A DNA stretch of 64,000 bases, from contig NZ_FWXV01000010.1 in the NCBI RefSeq assembly GCF_900176515.1, forward strand, positions 434,001-498,000, written 5' to 3'. The stretch is from Kibdelosporangium aridum (lineage in GTDB: Bacteria > Actinomycetota > Actinomycetes > Mycobacteriales > Pseudonocardiaceae). The position numbers and the translations under genes were made by a program. Numbering within the stretch: the first letter of the stretch is position 1; each line of letters starts with the position of its first letter. The notes below the pieces were generated by a model. That model worked only from the letters and a program-made list of their open reading frames with translations, did not search any database and had not been told where the DNA came from. Positions 1 through 8,955 of this stretch are shown here, piece by piece.

Positions 1-2360
1 ATGCACGACGACACGAACTTCTTGCGGGACGCGTCGGTGGCTCCCGCGTCGGAGAAGTGCTTCGAATACGTCCACCCACCGATCGACAGCAGGATCTTCA
101 ACGCCGGGTATTTCGCCTTGAGCTTCCTCAGCTGGTTGAAATTGCCCTTCAGCGGCTGTTCCCACTGATCAGCCACACCGTCGACGCTGATGTCGCTGGT
201 GAACCCTCGCTGGTAGTCAGCCCACGCGTCGGAGGCACCGTCGTTTCCTGTCGTATCGCTCTCGTCCGACGACCCGGCTTTGTTGGCCGCGAAGCAGGTC
301 AGGTTGACCGGGTCGATGTTCTCGAACGCGTACACCATCGTGGTGAGTTTGCCCGCGATACCGCGCCCGTCGAGGCTCTTGGGGTAGAGCTCGTTGGCGT
401 AGATCGACCAGCTCGGGAAGTACGCCGTGCGTTCGGCAGGCTGACCAGGGTCTGGCAACGTGATCAGCTCGTCGTGGTCCGGCTCCTCGTACGGCGGCAC
501 CGGGGCGCCAGTCGGGTCGTACGGGGTGAACATCCACTGCTGGTTCGCCGCTGCCGAACAGTTCCAGACGATCATTCTGCCGTCGTCGGGGTTGGCCGGA
601 CCGCGCTCGATGTCCATGCACAGCTCCGGATGCGGCACGCTGTGCAGCAGCACTTGACCGTCGTCCAACTGCTCCGGCTGCCAGAGCTGGCTGTCCTGGC
701 CCGTGCAGTCGAACAGCACGAGATCACGGCCCGGGCCGACGTTCTCGTTGCTGTTGTGGATATCGATGCATCGGCCGCTGGACACGCCCTTGAACGACAC
801 CGTGTCGTAAGTGCCGTGGTCGTGCCACTGCGGCACCCAGCCCTGGTTGGCGCCACCGGTGCGGTGGAAGGAGATCAGCGCGGTGCCGTTGCCGGTCTTC
901 TCCTTCTCCGCGTCGACGACACCACCGTTGCGGACGCTTTCCAGCGTGAAGGGCCCAGGAACACCGGCCGACAGTTTCTCCGGCGACTTGCTGGCACTGG
1001 AGTTGGTGTTGGCAGGCGTGAACACCCAGCGCGAGTTCGGCGTGTTCTGGCACGGATACATGATCACTGCCGTGTCGTTGCTCGGGTTCGACTGACCGCC
1101 GCGAACGTTCAGGCAGTCGTCCAGGTTCTCCGCGCTGCGCAGCTGGTATTCGCTGTTGCCGAGATACTCGCGCCAGAAGCGCTGGTTACGGTTGTTGGTA
1201 CACGGCTGGATCGTCTGACCGCCGGATCCCGCGGACTGCATGCACATGCCGCTCTGTCTGCCGACGAACCGCACTGTTCCGTCGTTGTACTGCTCCACTT
1301 CCCAGCTCTGGTTGGCTCCGCCGTTGCGCCTGCTGCTGATGATCGGCGTTCCGATAGAGGTGTTCGCCCGCGTGACATCCAGCACGCCACCTGCCGCCAT
1401 GCTCTCCAAGGCCCGGTCGGCCGAGTAGAGGTCCCGCGGTTCGGCGCCCGCGCGCAACTGGCCGGCGAGTACCGGCAAGTGGTCGGACACACCGGCGGTT
1501 TGCTGGTCAAGGACATTCACCTGGACACCAGGGTGGACACCGCCTGAGTAGACGAACCAGTCCAGCTCGTTCAACGACGCCGGCCGAGTCGCGCGACCGG
1601 ACCCGTAGATCGCGGCACCGGCGGGCAGCGCGCCGTTGTTCACGCTGTTGGGTTGCCGGTTGAAGTCGCCCATGGCGATCCACTCGTGGTTGGCGCCTTG
1701 TGTCTGTACGAACTGGTCGATGTTGGCCAGCAGACCTGGCGCGTCATTGCCACCTCCGGACAGGGCGTGGATGTTGAAGTACCACGTCGTGCCGAACCGC
1801 AGACCCAGCGCGGCGCGGGCCGCGAATCCGGTTTGCGGGCCGAGCGGATTGGGCACGATGACAACATCGTCAGCCGGCCTGTCGGTGACCATGGCGAGGT
1901 TGACCCGTCCGCCGCCCCATGTGTCCGCGTTGGTGTCCGTCTGCAGGAAGTAGACGTCGAAGAAGCCGTGCCCCGCGGTCCATTGGCTGTGCCGCACCTG
2001 CCGTGGACCGCCTTGGATGTTGATCGGCGGCAGTTGACCTTGCATCGCCGCGGGCAACAGGTGGGCGCCGTTGAGGTAGTTCGTCGCCGTTCCCTCGGTG
2101 TTGGCCGGCTCGTGGCCGCCGACCTCCTGCAACGCGATGATCGGCGAGTTCGTCACACCGACGACGAACTGCGATATGTGTGAATTCCAGACACTGAGGT
2201 CGTCGGTCGTCGCGCCCCGGATGTTCCAGGTCACCAGCGGCCGGTCGCCGATCACCGCCGAGGCTCGCGGCGGTGCCACGGTGATCACGCCGAAGCCCAG
2301 CAACGCCGTCAGGGCAATGGCGAGCAAGCGCCATCTTGTGACTGTTCTTGTTGGCTGCAT
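1..2360 (-). CDS. secreted EEP nuclease / ricin-lectin / GH18 chitinase fusion (3' end outside window)
   Basis: One minus-strand frame stays open from an ATG at 2360 to the window edge, at least 786 codons, so the C-terminus is missing. Residues 1 to about 34 form a signal peptide ending PPRASA. Residues 37-300 carry endonuclease/exonuclease/phosphatase signatures: TWNIRG, then IIALQEVG, and SDHLPVLAG near residue 292. Residues about 335-600 hold ricin-B-type lectin repeats (GGANQSW near 348, later GGANQGW and ANQQW). From about residue 645 a GH18 chitinase begins (YFPSWSIYANE, then ILLSIGGWTYSKHF near 755); its DxxDxDxE catalytic motif would lie outside the window. I infer an exported enzyme acting on extracellular nucleic acid or phosphodiester and on chitin, with the lectin part as sugar anchor. 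GAGGGG about 10 nt upstream of the ATG is a plausible ribosome site. All three domains were checked to be in the same frame. Confidence 0.88.
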   Translation of the reverse strand, partial: MQPTRTVTRWRLLAIALTALLGFGVITVAPPRASAVIGDRPLVTWNIRGATTDDLSVWNSHISQFVVGVTNSPIIALQEVGGHEPANTEGTATNYLNGAHLLPAAMQGQLPPINIQGGPRQVRHSQWTAGHGFFDVYFLQTDTNADTWGGGRVNLAMVTDRPADDVVIVPNPLGPQTGFAARAALGLRFGTTWYFNIHALSGGGNDAPGLLANIDQFVQTQGANHEWIAMGDFNRQPNSVNNGALPAGAAIYGSGRATRPASLNELDWFVYSGGVHPGVQVNVLDQQTAGVSDHLPVLAGQLRAGAEPRDLYSADRALESMAAGGVLDVTRANTSIGTPIISSRRNGGANQSWEVEQYNDGTVRFVGRQSGMCMQSAGSGGQTIQPCTNNRNQRFWREYLGNSEYQLRSAENLDDCLNVRGGQSNPSNDTAVIMYPCQNTPNSRWVFTPANTNSSASKSPEKLSAGVPGPFTLESVRNGGVVDAEKEKTGNGTALISFHRTGGANQGWVPQWHDHGTYDTVSFKGVSSGRCIDIHNSNENVGPGRDLVLFDCTGQDSQLWQPEQLDDGQVLLHSVPHPELCMDIERGPANPDDGRMIVWNCSAAANQQWMFTPYDPTGAPVPPYEEPDHDELITLPDPGQPAERTAYFPSWSIYANELYPKSLDGRGIAGKLTTMVYAFENIDPVNLTCFAANKAGSSDESDTTGNDGASDAWADYQRGFTSDISVDGVADQWEQPLKGNFNQLRKLKAKYPALKILLSIGGWTYSKHFSDAGATDASRKKFVSSC

Positions 2361-2505
2361 CTGTTGTCGGATCCCCTCGTAATCAACGGATCTCGTTGCG
2401 TCGGACACGATCCGTTCGGTCGCCGTGCGCTCGCATCCGCCACTGGCCAGCCGTGTGCGCGACATAACATCAACGGGTCGGGTCTAGGTGCACAGTGGAT
2501 GGACG

Positions 2506-4575
2506 ATGCAACTCATCGGCAGAGACGCGGAAACCGGGGTGCTCGAGGAGTTCCTCGGCCGGGTCCGTGCAGGCGAAAGCCATGCGTTCGCGCTGGTCGG
2601 CGAGTCGGGTGCGGGCAAAACCGCACTGTTGCAGCACATCGCTGAACGCGCGTCAGGGTGTCTGGTCGTGCGCGTCGAAGGTGTTCAGCCGGAGGCTGAT
2701 CTCGCTTTCGCTGGCCTGTACCAACTCCTGACCCAGTTGCCGGTCCGGTTCGACCAACTGCCCGCCGCGCACCGTGAGGCGTTGCGGACCGCGGCAGGCA
2801 TGCGGCCGGGCTCCCTGAACTGGCTCGCGATCTCGCTTGCCGTGCGGCACATCCTGTTCGCCGCGTCGGACAAGCAGCCACTGATCTGTCTGGTCGATGA
2901 CGAACAATGGCTGGATCACGCCTCGGTGCACGTACTGGCGTTCACCGCCCGCCGGTTGGGAACAAGACCAGTGGGCCTGGTCTTCGCGAGCCGCGAACCA
3001 AGCTCCGAAATCGCCGGACTGCCGTTTCTCAAGCTGAACGGCCTGACCGACAGCGCGGCACGGGCCTTGCTGGACTCCACGCTGGCCGCACCCGTGGATC
3101 CCGCTGTGCGCGACCGGATCATCGCCGACGCACACGGAAACCCCTTGGCGATACTGGACATTCCGGACGAGCCGCTCGGCGGTTTCGCACTCCCCCTGGT
3201 CACCAAGGACGAATGGCACCTCGACACGCTGCCTGATGAGACAAGGCGACTGATGCAAGTCGCCGCAGCCGACTTCGTCGGCGACCCGGTGCTGGTGTGG
3301 CGGGCCGCGGACAAGCTGGGCATTGCGGCACGTGCGGCGAATCCGGCGATCGAGGCAGGCCTGCTCGAACTCGATACCCTTGTCAGGTTCCGGCATCCGG
3401 CGATGCGGCGCGCGGCCTACTGGTCGGCCACTTTGCCGCAGCGCCAAGAGATCCACCAAGCGTTGGGCGACGTCACCGATCAGCGGACCGACCCGGACCG
3501 TCGCGCCTGGCACCACGCCCACGCCACCCCGGGCCCGCAGGAGGCCATCGCCGCCGAACTCGAGCGCTGCACCGTCCGCGCACAATCACGTGGCGGTCTG
3601 TCCGCAGCGGCAGCGTTTCTGGAACGCGCGGCGATTCTGACTCCCGAGCCGGCTCAACGCGCACGGCGACTATTTGCCGCGGCTGCGGCGAAACACGACG
3701 CGGGCGCCAGGAACCAAGCGTTGGAACTCGTCGCCGCAGCCTTGGCCGGACCGCTGTCCGCGGGTGAACGCGCCAAAGCCGAGCAACTGCGGGACCAGTT
3801 GCGCACGGCGACATCACTGATGGACGAGGTGCGCCGAGCCGTCGAGGCTGGCGGCAACACGGATGAAGTGTGTATCGAAAGCGTGCTGGAGGCCTGGCGC
3901 GGTGTCGAACCCACCACAGCCGACGACTACGCCAAAGCCGTGCTGTACAACGGAATCGGCCGCCATGACGCCGCCCGTGACGCCGCATTGCGAGCACTCC
4001 ACACGCCACTTGTCATAACGGAATTGGCGGAGGCCGCGGCGAGAACCGGTCACTTCGATCTGGTCAAAGCACTGCCAGATCCCGTCGGCGACTGGGCGTC
4101 CGGAATCCAAGCCCGAATCGACGCCCTGCTGACCGAAGGAGCACAAGCGGACGCACACCACCGCGACTCGATCACGTACCTCGACCGCACGCACGTCCGC
4201 ATCGAGCTAGCGCGGGCACACCTGTTGTACGGCGAATGGCTCCGCCGCGAACACCGCCGCATCGACGCGCGGGCACAGCTCCGGACAGCGTTGGAAATAT
4301 TCACGTCAATGGGAGCCGAAGCATTCTCCACCCGTGCACAGCGCGAACTGCGCGCAACCGGTGAGACAGCCCGCAAACGCACCCAGCCGAACCACAACAC
4401 GCTGACAGCTCAGGAAACTCAGGTCGCCCAACTCGCTCGCGACGGCCTGTCCAACCCAGAGATCGGCACCCGGCTGTTCATCAGCCCGCGAACAGTCCAG
4501 TACCACCTACGCAAGGTTTTTGCGAAACTGGACATCACCTCGCGTACCCAACTGGACCGAGTCATGCTCGGATAG
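2506..4575 (+). CDS. LuxR-family transcriptional regulator with N-terminal ATPase (LAL type)
   Basis: About 689 residues. The N-terminus has a Walker A P-loop (GESGAGKT) and a Walker B-like stretch (LICLVDDEQWLD). A helical, TPR-like middle follows. The last 60 residues are a LuxR helix-turn-helix (LTAQETQVAQLARDGLSNPE, then SPRTVQYHLRKVF). LAL proteins are ATP-dependent transcription activators, often tied to secondary metabolism or sugar uptake. I chose the ATG at 2506; a GTG at 2488 in the same frame adds six residues. The gene is transcribed divergently from the chitinase fusion, with about 145 bp between them, so it may control that gene, but this is inference only. Confidence 0.85.
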   Translation: MQLIGRDAETGVLEEFLGRVRAGESHAFALVGESGAGKTALLQHIAERASGCLVVRVEGVQPEADLAFAGLYQLLTQLPVRFDQLPAAHREALRTAAGMRPGSLNWLAISLAVRHILFAASDKQPLICLVDDEQWLDHASVHVLAFTARRLGTRPVGLVFASREPSSEIAGLPFLKLNGLTDSAARALLDSTLAAPVDPAVRDRIIADAHGNPLAILDIPDEPLGGFALPLVTKDEWHLDTLPDETRRLMQVAAADFVGDPVLVWRAADKLGIAARAANPAIEAGLLELDTLVRFRHPAMRRAAYWSATLPQRQEIHQALGDVTDQRTDPDRRAWHHAHATPGPQEAIAAELERCTVRAQSRGGLSAAAAFLERAAILTPEPAQRARRLFAAAAAKHDAGARNQALELVAAALAGPLSAGERAKAEQLRDQLRTATSLMDEVRRAVEAGGNTDEVCIESVLEAWRGVEPTTADDYAKAVLYNGIGRHDAARDAALRALHTPLVITELAEAAARTGHFDLVKALPDPVGDWASGIQARIDALLTEGAQADAHHRDSITYLDRTHVRIELARAHLLYGEWLRREHRRIDARAQLRTALEIFTSMGAEAFSTRAQRELRATGETARKRTQPNHNTLTAQETQVAQLARDGLSNPEIGTRLFISPRTVQYHLRKVFAKLDITSRTQLDRVMLG

Positions 4576-4608
4576 ACCTTCTGCTCGAGGTAGGCGGAAG
4601 AACTACGC

Positions 4609-4634
4609 AGCAACGCCTTCGCCCCGGCGCTGCT
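4609..4634 (+). terminator. possible hairpin terminator after the LAL gene
   Basis: AGCAACGCC and GGCGCTGCT can pair at 8 of 9 positions around an 8-nt loop, 33 nt after the LAL stop codon. There is no U tract, which is usual for high-GC actinomycetes. Confidence 0.3.
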
Positions 4635-4646
4635 AAGTTGCGACGA

Positions 4647-5234
4647 GTGCCGACCAATGAGGAGATCACCCGACACCACGATCCCGACCCGACTGAGAAC
4701 GCTTGGGTCAACGGCCCGCCGTCACCTGCGACCGTCGCGATCGTCCCGTACACGCCAGAATGGCCCCGCCTGTTCCAGGCACTGGCCGCGGAGATCCGCA
4801 CGGCGCTCGGCGACGCTGCCCTCGACGTCGAGCACGTCGGTTCCACATCCGTCGAAGGCCTGGCAGCGAAGGACGTCATCGACATCGACCTCACTGTCGC
4901 CGATCCCCGCCACGAGGACGTATATGTCCCCGCGCTCTCACATCTTGGCTATGTCCTGACAGTACGAGAACCGTCCTTCCACGAACACCGGTGCCTGACA
5001 CTCACCGACCCCAGGGTCAACCTGCACGTGTTCGGCCCGGACTGCCCAGAGACCATCCGCCACCGCATGTTCCGTGACTGGCTACGGACCCACCCTGAGG
5101 ACCGCAAGCTCTACGAGGACGCCAAACGCGCGGCAATCGCTGGCGACGGGCACGTGATGGACTACAACGCCCGCAAGCAGGAGACGATCCGCGAGATCTA
5201 CGACCGCCTCTTCCGCGCCGCAGGAATGCTGTAA
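4647..5234 (+). CDS. GrpB family protein (nucleotidyltransferase-like superfamily)
   Basis: About 195 residues with the characteristic GrpB/UPF0157 core: IVPYTPEWP, then VEHVGSTSVEGLAAKDVID and DIDLTV, with the HVGSTS and DIDL blocks resembling a minimal nucleotidyltransferase active site. The C-terminal half has a helical segment (FRDWLRTHPEDRKLYEDAK) typical of this family. The substrate is not established for GrpB proteins. The start is uncertain: a GTG at 4647 is used here, and a TTG at 4638 is also in frame; both precede the conserved core by about 30 residues. The gene stands alone between short intergenic gaps. Confidence 0.85.
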   Translation: MPTNEEITRHHDPDPTENAWVNGPPSPATVAIVPYTPEWPRLFQALAAEIRTALGDAALDVEHVGSTSVEGLAAKDVIDIDLTVADPRHEDVYVPALSHLGYVLTVREPSFHEHRCLTLTDPRVNLHVFGPDCPETIRHRMFRDWLRTHPEDRKLYEDAKRAAIAGDGHVMDYNARKQETIREIYDRLFRAAGML

Positions 5235-5276
5235 ACAGCCCCGAAGACCGCACGCACGTACCCCGACCTGGCTGAG

Positions 5277-5309
5277 ACCTTTGTGCCAGACTCGGGGTTC
5301 GACAAAGGT
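5277..5309 (+). promoter_or_regulatory. 8-bp inverted repeat that includes the ribosome binding site
   Basis: ACCTTTGT (5277-5284) and ACAAAGGT (5302-5309) are perfect complements separated by 17 nt. The right arm overlaps AAAGGTGG, the probable Shine-Dalgarno of the gene starting at 5318. The repeat could hide the ribosome site in RNA or be a protein operator in DNA. Confidence 0.4.
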
Positions 5310-5317
5310 GGTGGCTC

Positions 5318-5593
5318 ATGATCGCGCGAGTAGCAGTGTGGGAACCGATGCCCGACGACGACCGGCAGTGGGTCATCGACGCGGCCAAGGCCGTTCCTGG
5401 TGTCCTCAACGCGTACCACTTGGTCGACCCGGCAACCGGAAACGGGCTGTCGGTCGCGTTCTTCGATGACGACGTGGACACCGCTGAGGTGAAGGCCGCA
5501 ATCACCAAGCGAGCCGAGGAAATCGGCTGGAACGACGTCCCCCGGCCGTCCCCGACGTCCGAAACGATCTACCGGGTGATCCGCAACGGCTGA
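5318..5593 (+). CDS. small hypothetical protein, possible ferredoxin-like (Dabb/ABM) fold
   Basis: A 91-residue cytosolic protein without signal peptide or membrane segment. The pattern of alternating strands and helices (MIARVAVWEPMPDDDRQWVI, AYHLVDPATG, LSVAFFDDD, VKAAITKRAEEIGWND, ETIYRVIRNG) resembles the alpha/beta ferredoxin-like fold of small ABM/Dabb proteins, but I recognise no catalytic residue and assign no function. AAAGGTGG lies 8 nt upstream of the ATG within an inverted repeat. The gene converges with the small secreted-protein gene that ends at 5651. Confidence 0.7.
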   Translation: MIARVAVWEPMPDDDRQWVIDAAKAVPGVLNAYHLVDPATGNGLSVAFFDDDVDTAEVKAAITKRAEEIGWNDVPRPSPTSETIYRVIRNG

Positions 5594-5650
5594 CCGGGCG
5601 CAGTCGCCCGGCGGACGACTGCGCGATACGACAAGTGCGACCGGAGGATG

Positions 5651-5929
5651 TCACCTCCAGTACTTGTACCACCATCCCGACCACGGGGTGGTCGACCAAT
5701 AGCACTGGCTGACGGTGTACGCCTTGGACATCTTGGCCGACTCCCACACGCAAGTGAAACGATCGCCGTAGGGCCCGCCATAGCAGGGAGTGGCCACCGT
5801 ACATGCTTCCAGCGCGCCGGGCGTCACCGTGCTCGCCGCGGCCGGCGCCGTGCCGATCACCGCGCCGGCGATCGCCCCTGCCGCAAGCACCTGGACCGCA
5901 CGAACGGACGTTTTTCGAAGAAACTCCAT
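5651..5929 (-). CDS. small secreted protein
   Basis: About 92 residues. I place the start at the ATG at 5929 because it begins a textbook signal peptide (MEFLRKTSVRAVQVLAAGAI, ending TAPAAAS); the longer open frame upstream adds an unlikely basic extension. The mature protein is about 60 residues, Trp/Tyr-rich at its end (SGWWYKYWR), with four cysteines (ACTVATPCYGG, RFTCVWE, SQCYW), suggesting two disulphides. No family is recognised. It lies in a run of minus-strand genes for exported proteins (5651-8015). Confidence 0.65.
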   Translation of the reverse strand: MEFLRKTSVRAVQVLAAGAIAGAVIGTAPAAASTVTPGALEACTVATPCYGGPYGDRFTCVWESAKMSKAYTVSQCYWSTTPWSGWWYKYWR

Positions 5930-6021
5930 GCCGGTGACGCTAGACAGTCGCGGTTCACGCGCCCCTCTCACAACATTGACAGAAAAGTCACCGCATAAGT
6001 CTGCTTTGGACAACTGTGCGA

Positions 6022-6612
6022 TCAGGGGGTACGGACGCCGAGTTCGAGATAGCGGGTGCGCGTAGTCCACGGCCCAAGGTCCGGAGTGTCCGTCAAGACG
6101 TCGTACCACGGCTGCTCACCAGAGCCCGCCAGCTCATCGTCCGCCGGATACGTGGGCCGGTCAGCCCACAACCGAACCCACGACTGCACGTCCAAGGCCG
6201 GATCACGCTCGGCGTGCCACGAGCGGGGGTCGAGCGCGCTCCGCATGAGGTCTGCTGCGTTGGAGCCGCTTTCGCGGGCCCCTTCCAGGTCCCGGGAAAT
6301 GAGAGAGGTGATCGACGACCGAACCCACCCCAACGCCAGCGGGAGCTCGAGCACCGCCGGCCGGAACCCGCCGGTGTATCGCTGGACCCTGATGGAGCCG
6401 ACGCGAGGCAATCCCGTCTCGCTGACCGAACAGGGAGTGTCCGCACGCGTCAGCGTCTGACTCCGGCCCCGGTAGTGCGGCTCGCTGTAGAGCGTGACGC
6501 CGAGATATTTCTCCGGCTCGAGCTGATGACGCAGGTATAACCGCCCACCGGCGATGACACCGCCGATGGAGGCGATGGCTGCCATCGCGAGTTTGGTTCT
6601 GCGCTTGACCAT
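6022..6612 (-). CDS. membrane-anchored protein with beta/gamma-crystallin-like motif
   Basis: About 196 residues from the ATG at 6612 (MVKRRTKLAMAAIASIGGVI). A basic start followed by a hydrophobic stretch suggests an uncleaved signal anchor. The next 60 residues (GVTLYSEPHYRGRSQTL, then VGSIRVQRYTGG) look like one crystallin repeat, where an aromatic-rich strand pair precedes a terminal SIRV strand. The remainder is not recognised and contains several Trp residues. I infer an extracytoplasmic domain. A longer open frame starts at 6666, but its first 18 residues look non-coding. Confidence 0.6.
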   Translation of the reverse strand: MVKRRTKLAMAAIASIGGVIAGGRLYLRHQLEPEKYLGVTLYSEPHYRGRSQTLTRADTPCSVSETGLPRVGSIRVQRYTGGFRPAVLELPLALGWVRSSITSLISRDLEGARESGSNAADLMRSALDPRSWHAERDPALDVQSWVRLWADRPTYPADDELAGSGEQPWYDVLTDTPDLGPWTTRTRYLELGVRTP

Positions 6613-6772
6613 GCGGCACCTCGCTGCGGACGGGGGCGACCCTTCCATCATGCCCCAGCGATCCACCGCGCTTGGTTCGCGACGTCCCCGATCTGATGCC
6701 GCGCCGAGATTTCGGCACCGTCGTGCGCCGACTCGGCGAGCAGATCCGCGTATGGACTCGACAATACGAAAC

Positions 6773-7573
6773 TCACTTGTGGATCACCTGAGTGGCGCGG
6801 CCGACGACCTCCTTGTGCCGAGCCTTGATCGTCTCCAACTGCGAAGCGTGCTTGCTGATCTCGGCACTCTGGTGCCTGGCTTCGATTCCGTGCCAGATCT
6901 CGATCAGGTGCGTCTGGTGCTTGCAGGCGATGTCAGCCTCGGCGGTCGCGAGTTCGAGCGGTGAAACGACGGGGTTGTCGATGTCAAAGCTGGCAACGAC
7001 CTCGATGGGGTGGGCGTGGTGGTACCCCTTGGCTTTCATACATTCCGACCAGGCGGTGAACGCCTGCGTGACGCTGGGATCAGTCATTGAGCTCTGATAG
7101 GAGTCCCGGGAAATCTTTCCCACCAGCTCGGCTTCACCCAGTCCCGCCGGGCCAGCAAGTGTCGCATCAGCTTCCCGCATACAACTCACGGCGGGTGACA
7201 GCTGACGTGTGTCCAGCTTTTCCGTCGCTTGCCCCACCAGGTGATAGCCGTACGCCTTGGCGATGTCTGCGTTTGTGATGCCGTAACGGCGCCTGTTGCC
7301 GTAGTGCCCAAAGTTCTCGGCTTCCCGGTCCGCCTTTGGCGCGGACCGGGAAGCGAGGTCTGTCTCAACCCCGAGCCGGCTCATGCAGTCATCGACGAGT
7401 ACGTCCCGCGCGTGGCCGATGAGAACGCTGTCCTGCACTGTCAGCGCATACGCGTCGACCGGTAGGAAGAAATCGCCTGATGCGTCGTCACCGTTCGTCG
7501 TGCCGACTGTGCTGGTCGTGCCACAGCCCGTGATGACCGCCGCGATGACGACAGCAGTTCGCCAACATGCCAT
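6773..7573 (-). CDS. putative secreted lipoprotein
   Basis: About 266 residues. The ATG at 7573 gives MACWRTAVVIAAVITGCGTT, in which VITGC is a lipobox, so Cys-16 would be lipidated and the protein anchored outside the membrane. The rest is hydrophilic and alpha-helical with scattered cysteines (CMSRLGVE, VSCMREAD, SECMKAKGYHHAH, DIACKHQTH), suggesting disulphides. No family is recognised. It starts 4 bp after the stop of the upstream secreted protein (7578-8015), so the two are probably co-transcribed. Confidence 0.7.
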   Translation of the reverse strand: MACWRTAVVIAAVITGCGTTSTVGTTNGDDASGDFFLPVDAYALTVQDSVLIGHARDVLVDDCMSRLGVETDLASRSAPKADREAENFGHYGNRRRYGITNADIAKAYGYHLVGQATEKLDTRQLSPAVSCMREADATLAGPAGLGEAELVGKISRDSYQSSMTDPSVTQAFTAWSECMKAKGYHHAHPIEVVASFDIDNPVVSPLELATAEADIACKHQTHLIEIWHGIEARHQSAEISKHASQLETIKARHKEVVGRATQVIHK

Positions 7574-7577
7574 ATCG

Positions 7578-8015
7578 CTAGAGCTCGTGCCGGATTCGTA
7601 CCGAGGCGTTGTCACTCCAGGTCAGCAGCAAGTTGCCGACTTCACCTCCATACAACCAGTCCCAGTTACCAAGATAACCACTGTTGAAATAGATGTAGCA
7701 CTTGTACACCGGCAATGCGCACATCACAGACTCGGAGTTGTTCTTGACCGGCTGATTCTGCCCGGTTCCCACTGTTCGATAGAAGATGCCTTCAAGGTTG
7801 CGGACATCTTTGCTTGTCCCCCAGTAAGCACCCTTCCCATTGCCAAGCCGGTACAGACACATCAGGTGGCCGGTGTCAGCGCAACGCTGCTCAAACCCGA
7901 GCTTGCCGATGTACTGATCCTCCACCGCGCTCGCCTGACCGGAAACTGCCAGCAGACCAGCGAGAACACCGACGACTACCGCAAGCACCCTTGACCTGGA
8001 TCGTGGTCGTGTCAT
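7578..8015 (-). CDS. small secreted cysteine-containing protein (peptidase-inhibitor I36-like)
   Basis: 145 residues. The ATG at 8015 starts a clear signal peptide (MTRPRSRSRVLAVVVGVLAG, ending SGQASA). The mature part is about 115 residues with cysteines in CADTGHLMCLY and VMCALPVYKCYIYF plus many aromatic residues. The layout, with an early pair of cysteines, LYRLGNGKGAYWG and a late LTWSDNASVRI, resembles the actinomycete peptidase-inhibitor I36 type of small secreted protein; this is a weak fold-level guess. It is the first gene of a likely operon with the downstream lipoprotein and is divergent from the operon starting at 8288. Confidence 0.65.
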   Translation of the reverse strand: MTRPRSRSRVLAVVVGVLAGLLAVSGQASAVEDQYIGKLGFEQRCADTGHLMCLYRLGNGKGAYWGTSKDVRNLEGIFYRTVGTGQNQPVKNNSESVMCALPVYKCYIYFNSGYLGNWDWLYGGEVGNLLLTWSDNASVRIRHEL

Positions 8016-8287
8016 AACTCCTGTCCCCAAGTAGCTCGACCGCCCCGACAGGGCTCGTCGAGCCAGTAGAGCGGGGACAGTGCGCGTACCGGAAGCGTCC
8101 CCGAAATGGCCGCACAAGCCCGCACAACCGAGGAAGGCCTGATGGCAGGGGCTCGGGCCGAACCCGTCGGGTGTCCGGGAAAGATCTTCGAAGAAATCCG
8201 GGGGCGGTGTCGGATCGGGGCAGAGGCGTTCGTAGCAGGGGTGAGACCGCCCGCAAGGGGGCGGCGCCAAGGCAAGGAACCGCGATC

Positions 8288-8908
8288 ATGAAGCTGACGA
8301 CGATGACTCAGGTCACCCTCGATGGAGTGATGCAGGGAAACGGCGGCACGTCGGATGAGGACCGTAGGAACGGATTCGAACGCGGCGGATGGGCCCGGGG
8401 CAAGGGTGACGACGAGACCACGGCGTTCATCAAGGAGACCTACCAGCGCGCCGACGCCTTCCTGCTCGGCCGGCGGACCTACGAGCTGTTCGCCGACTCA
8501 TGGGGTTCATTGACTGAACAGGATGTCCCTGGCTGGGAGCCCGTCATGCGGGCGTTGAACACACAGCCCAAGTACGTGGTGTCGAGGACGCTCACCGATC
8601 CGGCGTGGTCGGGCAGCACCGTCCTGTCCGACGACCTCGCGACCGCCGTCGCGGACCTGAAGGCGAAGCCCGGGGGTGAGCTGCAGGTGCACGGCAGTGG
8701 CGCCCTGACCCGGTGGCTGCTGGAGAACGATCTGGTCGACGAGATGACTCTGATCGTGATCCCGGTGATCCTCGGCCAGGGCGCTCGATTGTTCCCGGAG
8801 ACCGGCCCGGATCTCGCGCTCGACCTGATCGAGTCGCGGGTCGACTCGAAGGGCGTGACCATCCAGGTCCACCGGCCGGCCGGGCGCCCGCAGTACTACG
8901 CCGGCTGA
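8288..8908 (+). CDS. dihydrofolate-reductase-like (RibD C-terminal) family protein
   Basis: 206 residues, cytosolic. The fold is that of the RibD C-terminal/DHFR-like family: MTQVTLDGVMQ at the start, LLGRRTYELFADSW, KYVVSRTL and the glycine-rich GGELQVHGSGALTRWLLEN, followed by LIVIPVILGQGARLF. Members bind NADPH, but a substrate is rarely known. AAGGAACC precedes the ATG. It is the first gene of an apparent three-gene operon with a DGPF protein and an ECF sigma factor, a neighbourhood often seen in actinomycetes. Confidence 0.88.
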   Translation: MKLTTMTQVTLDGVMQGNGGTSDEDRRNGFERGGWARGKGDDETTAFIKETYQRADAFLLGRRTYELFADSWGSLTEQDVPGWEPVMRALNTQPKYVVSRTLTDPAWSGSTVLSDDLATAVADLKAKPGGELQVHGSGALTRWLLENDLVDEMTLIVIPVILGQGARLFPETGPDLALDLIESRVDSKGVTIQVHRPAGRPQYYAG

Positions 8909-8955
8909 AACACCGTCCACCGCACTGTCTTGACACCAGAGGAGATGATCTTCAG

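Noticed and set aside
57..1547. 496-codon plus-strand open frame
   Set aside because: It is the antisense shadow of the chitinase/lectin frame; the minus strand shows continuous EEP, ricin and GH18 motifs.
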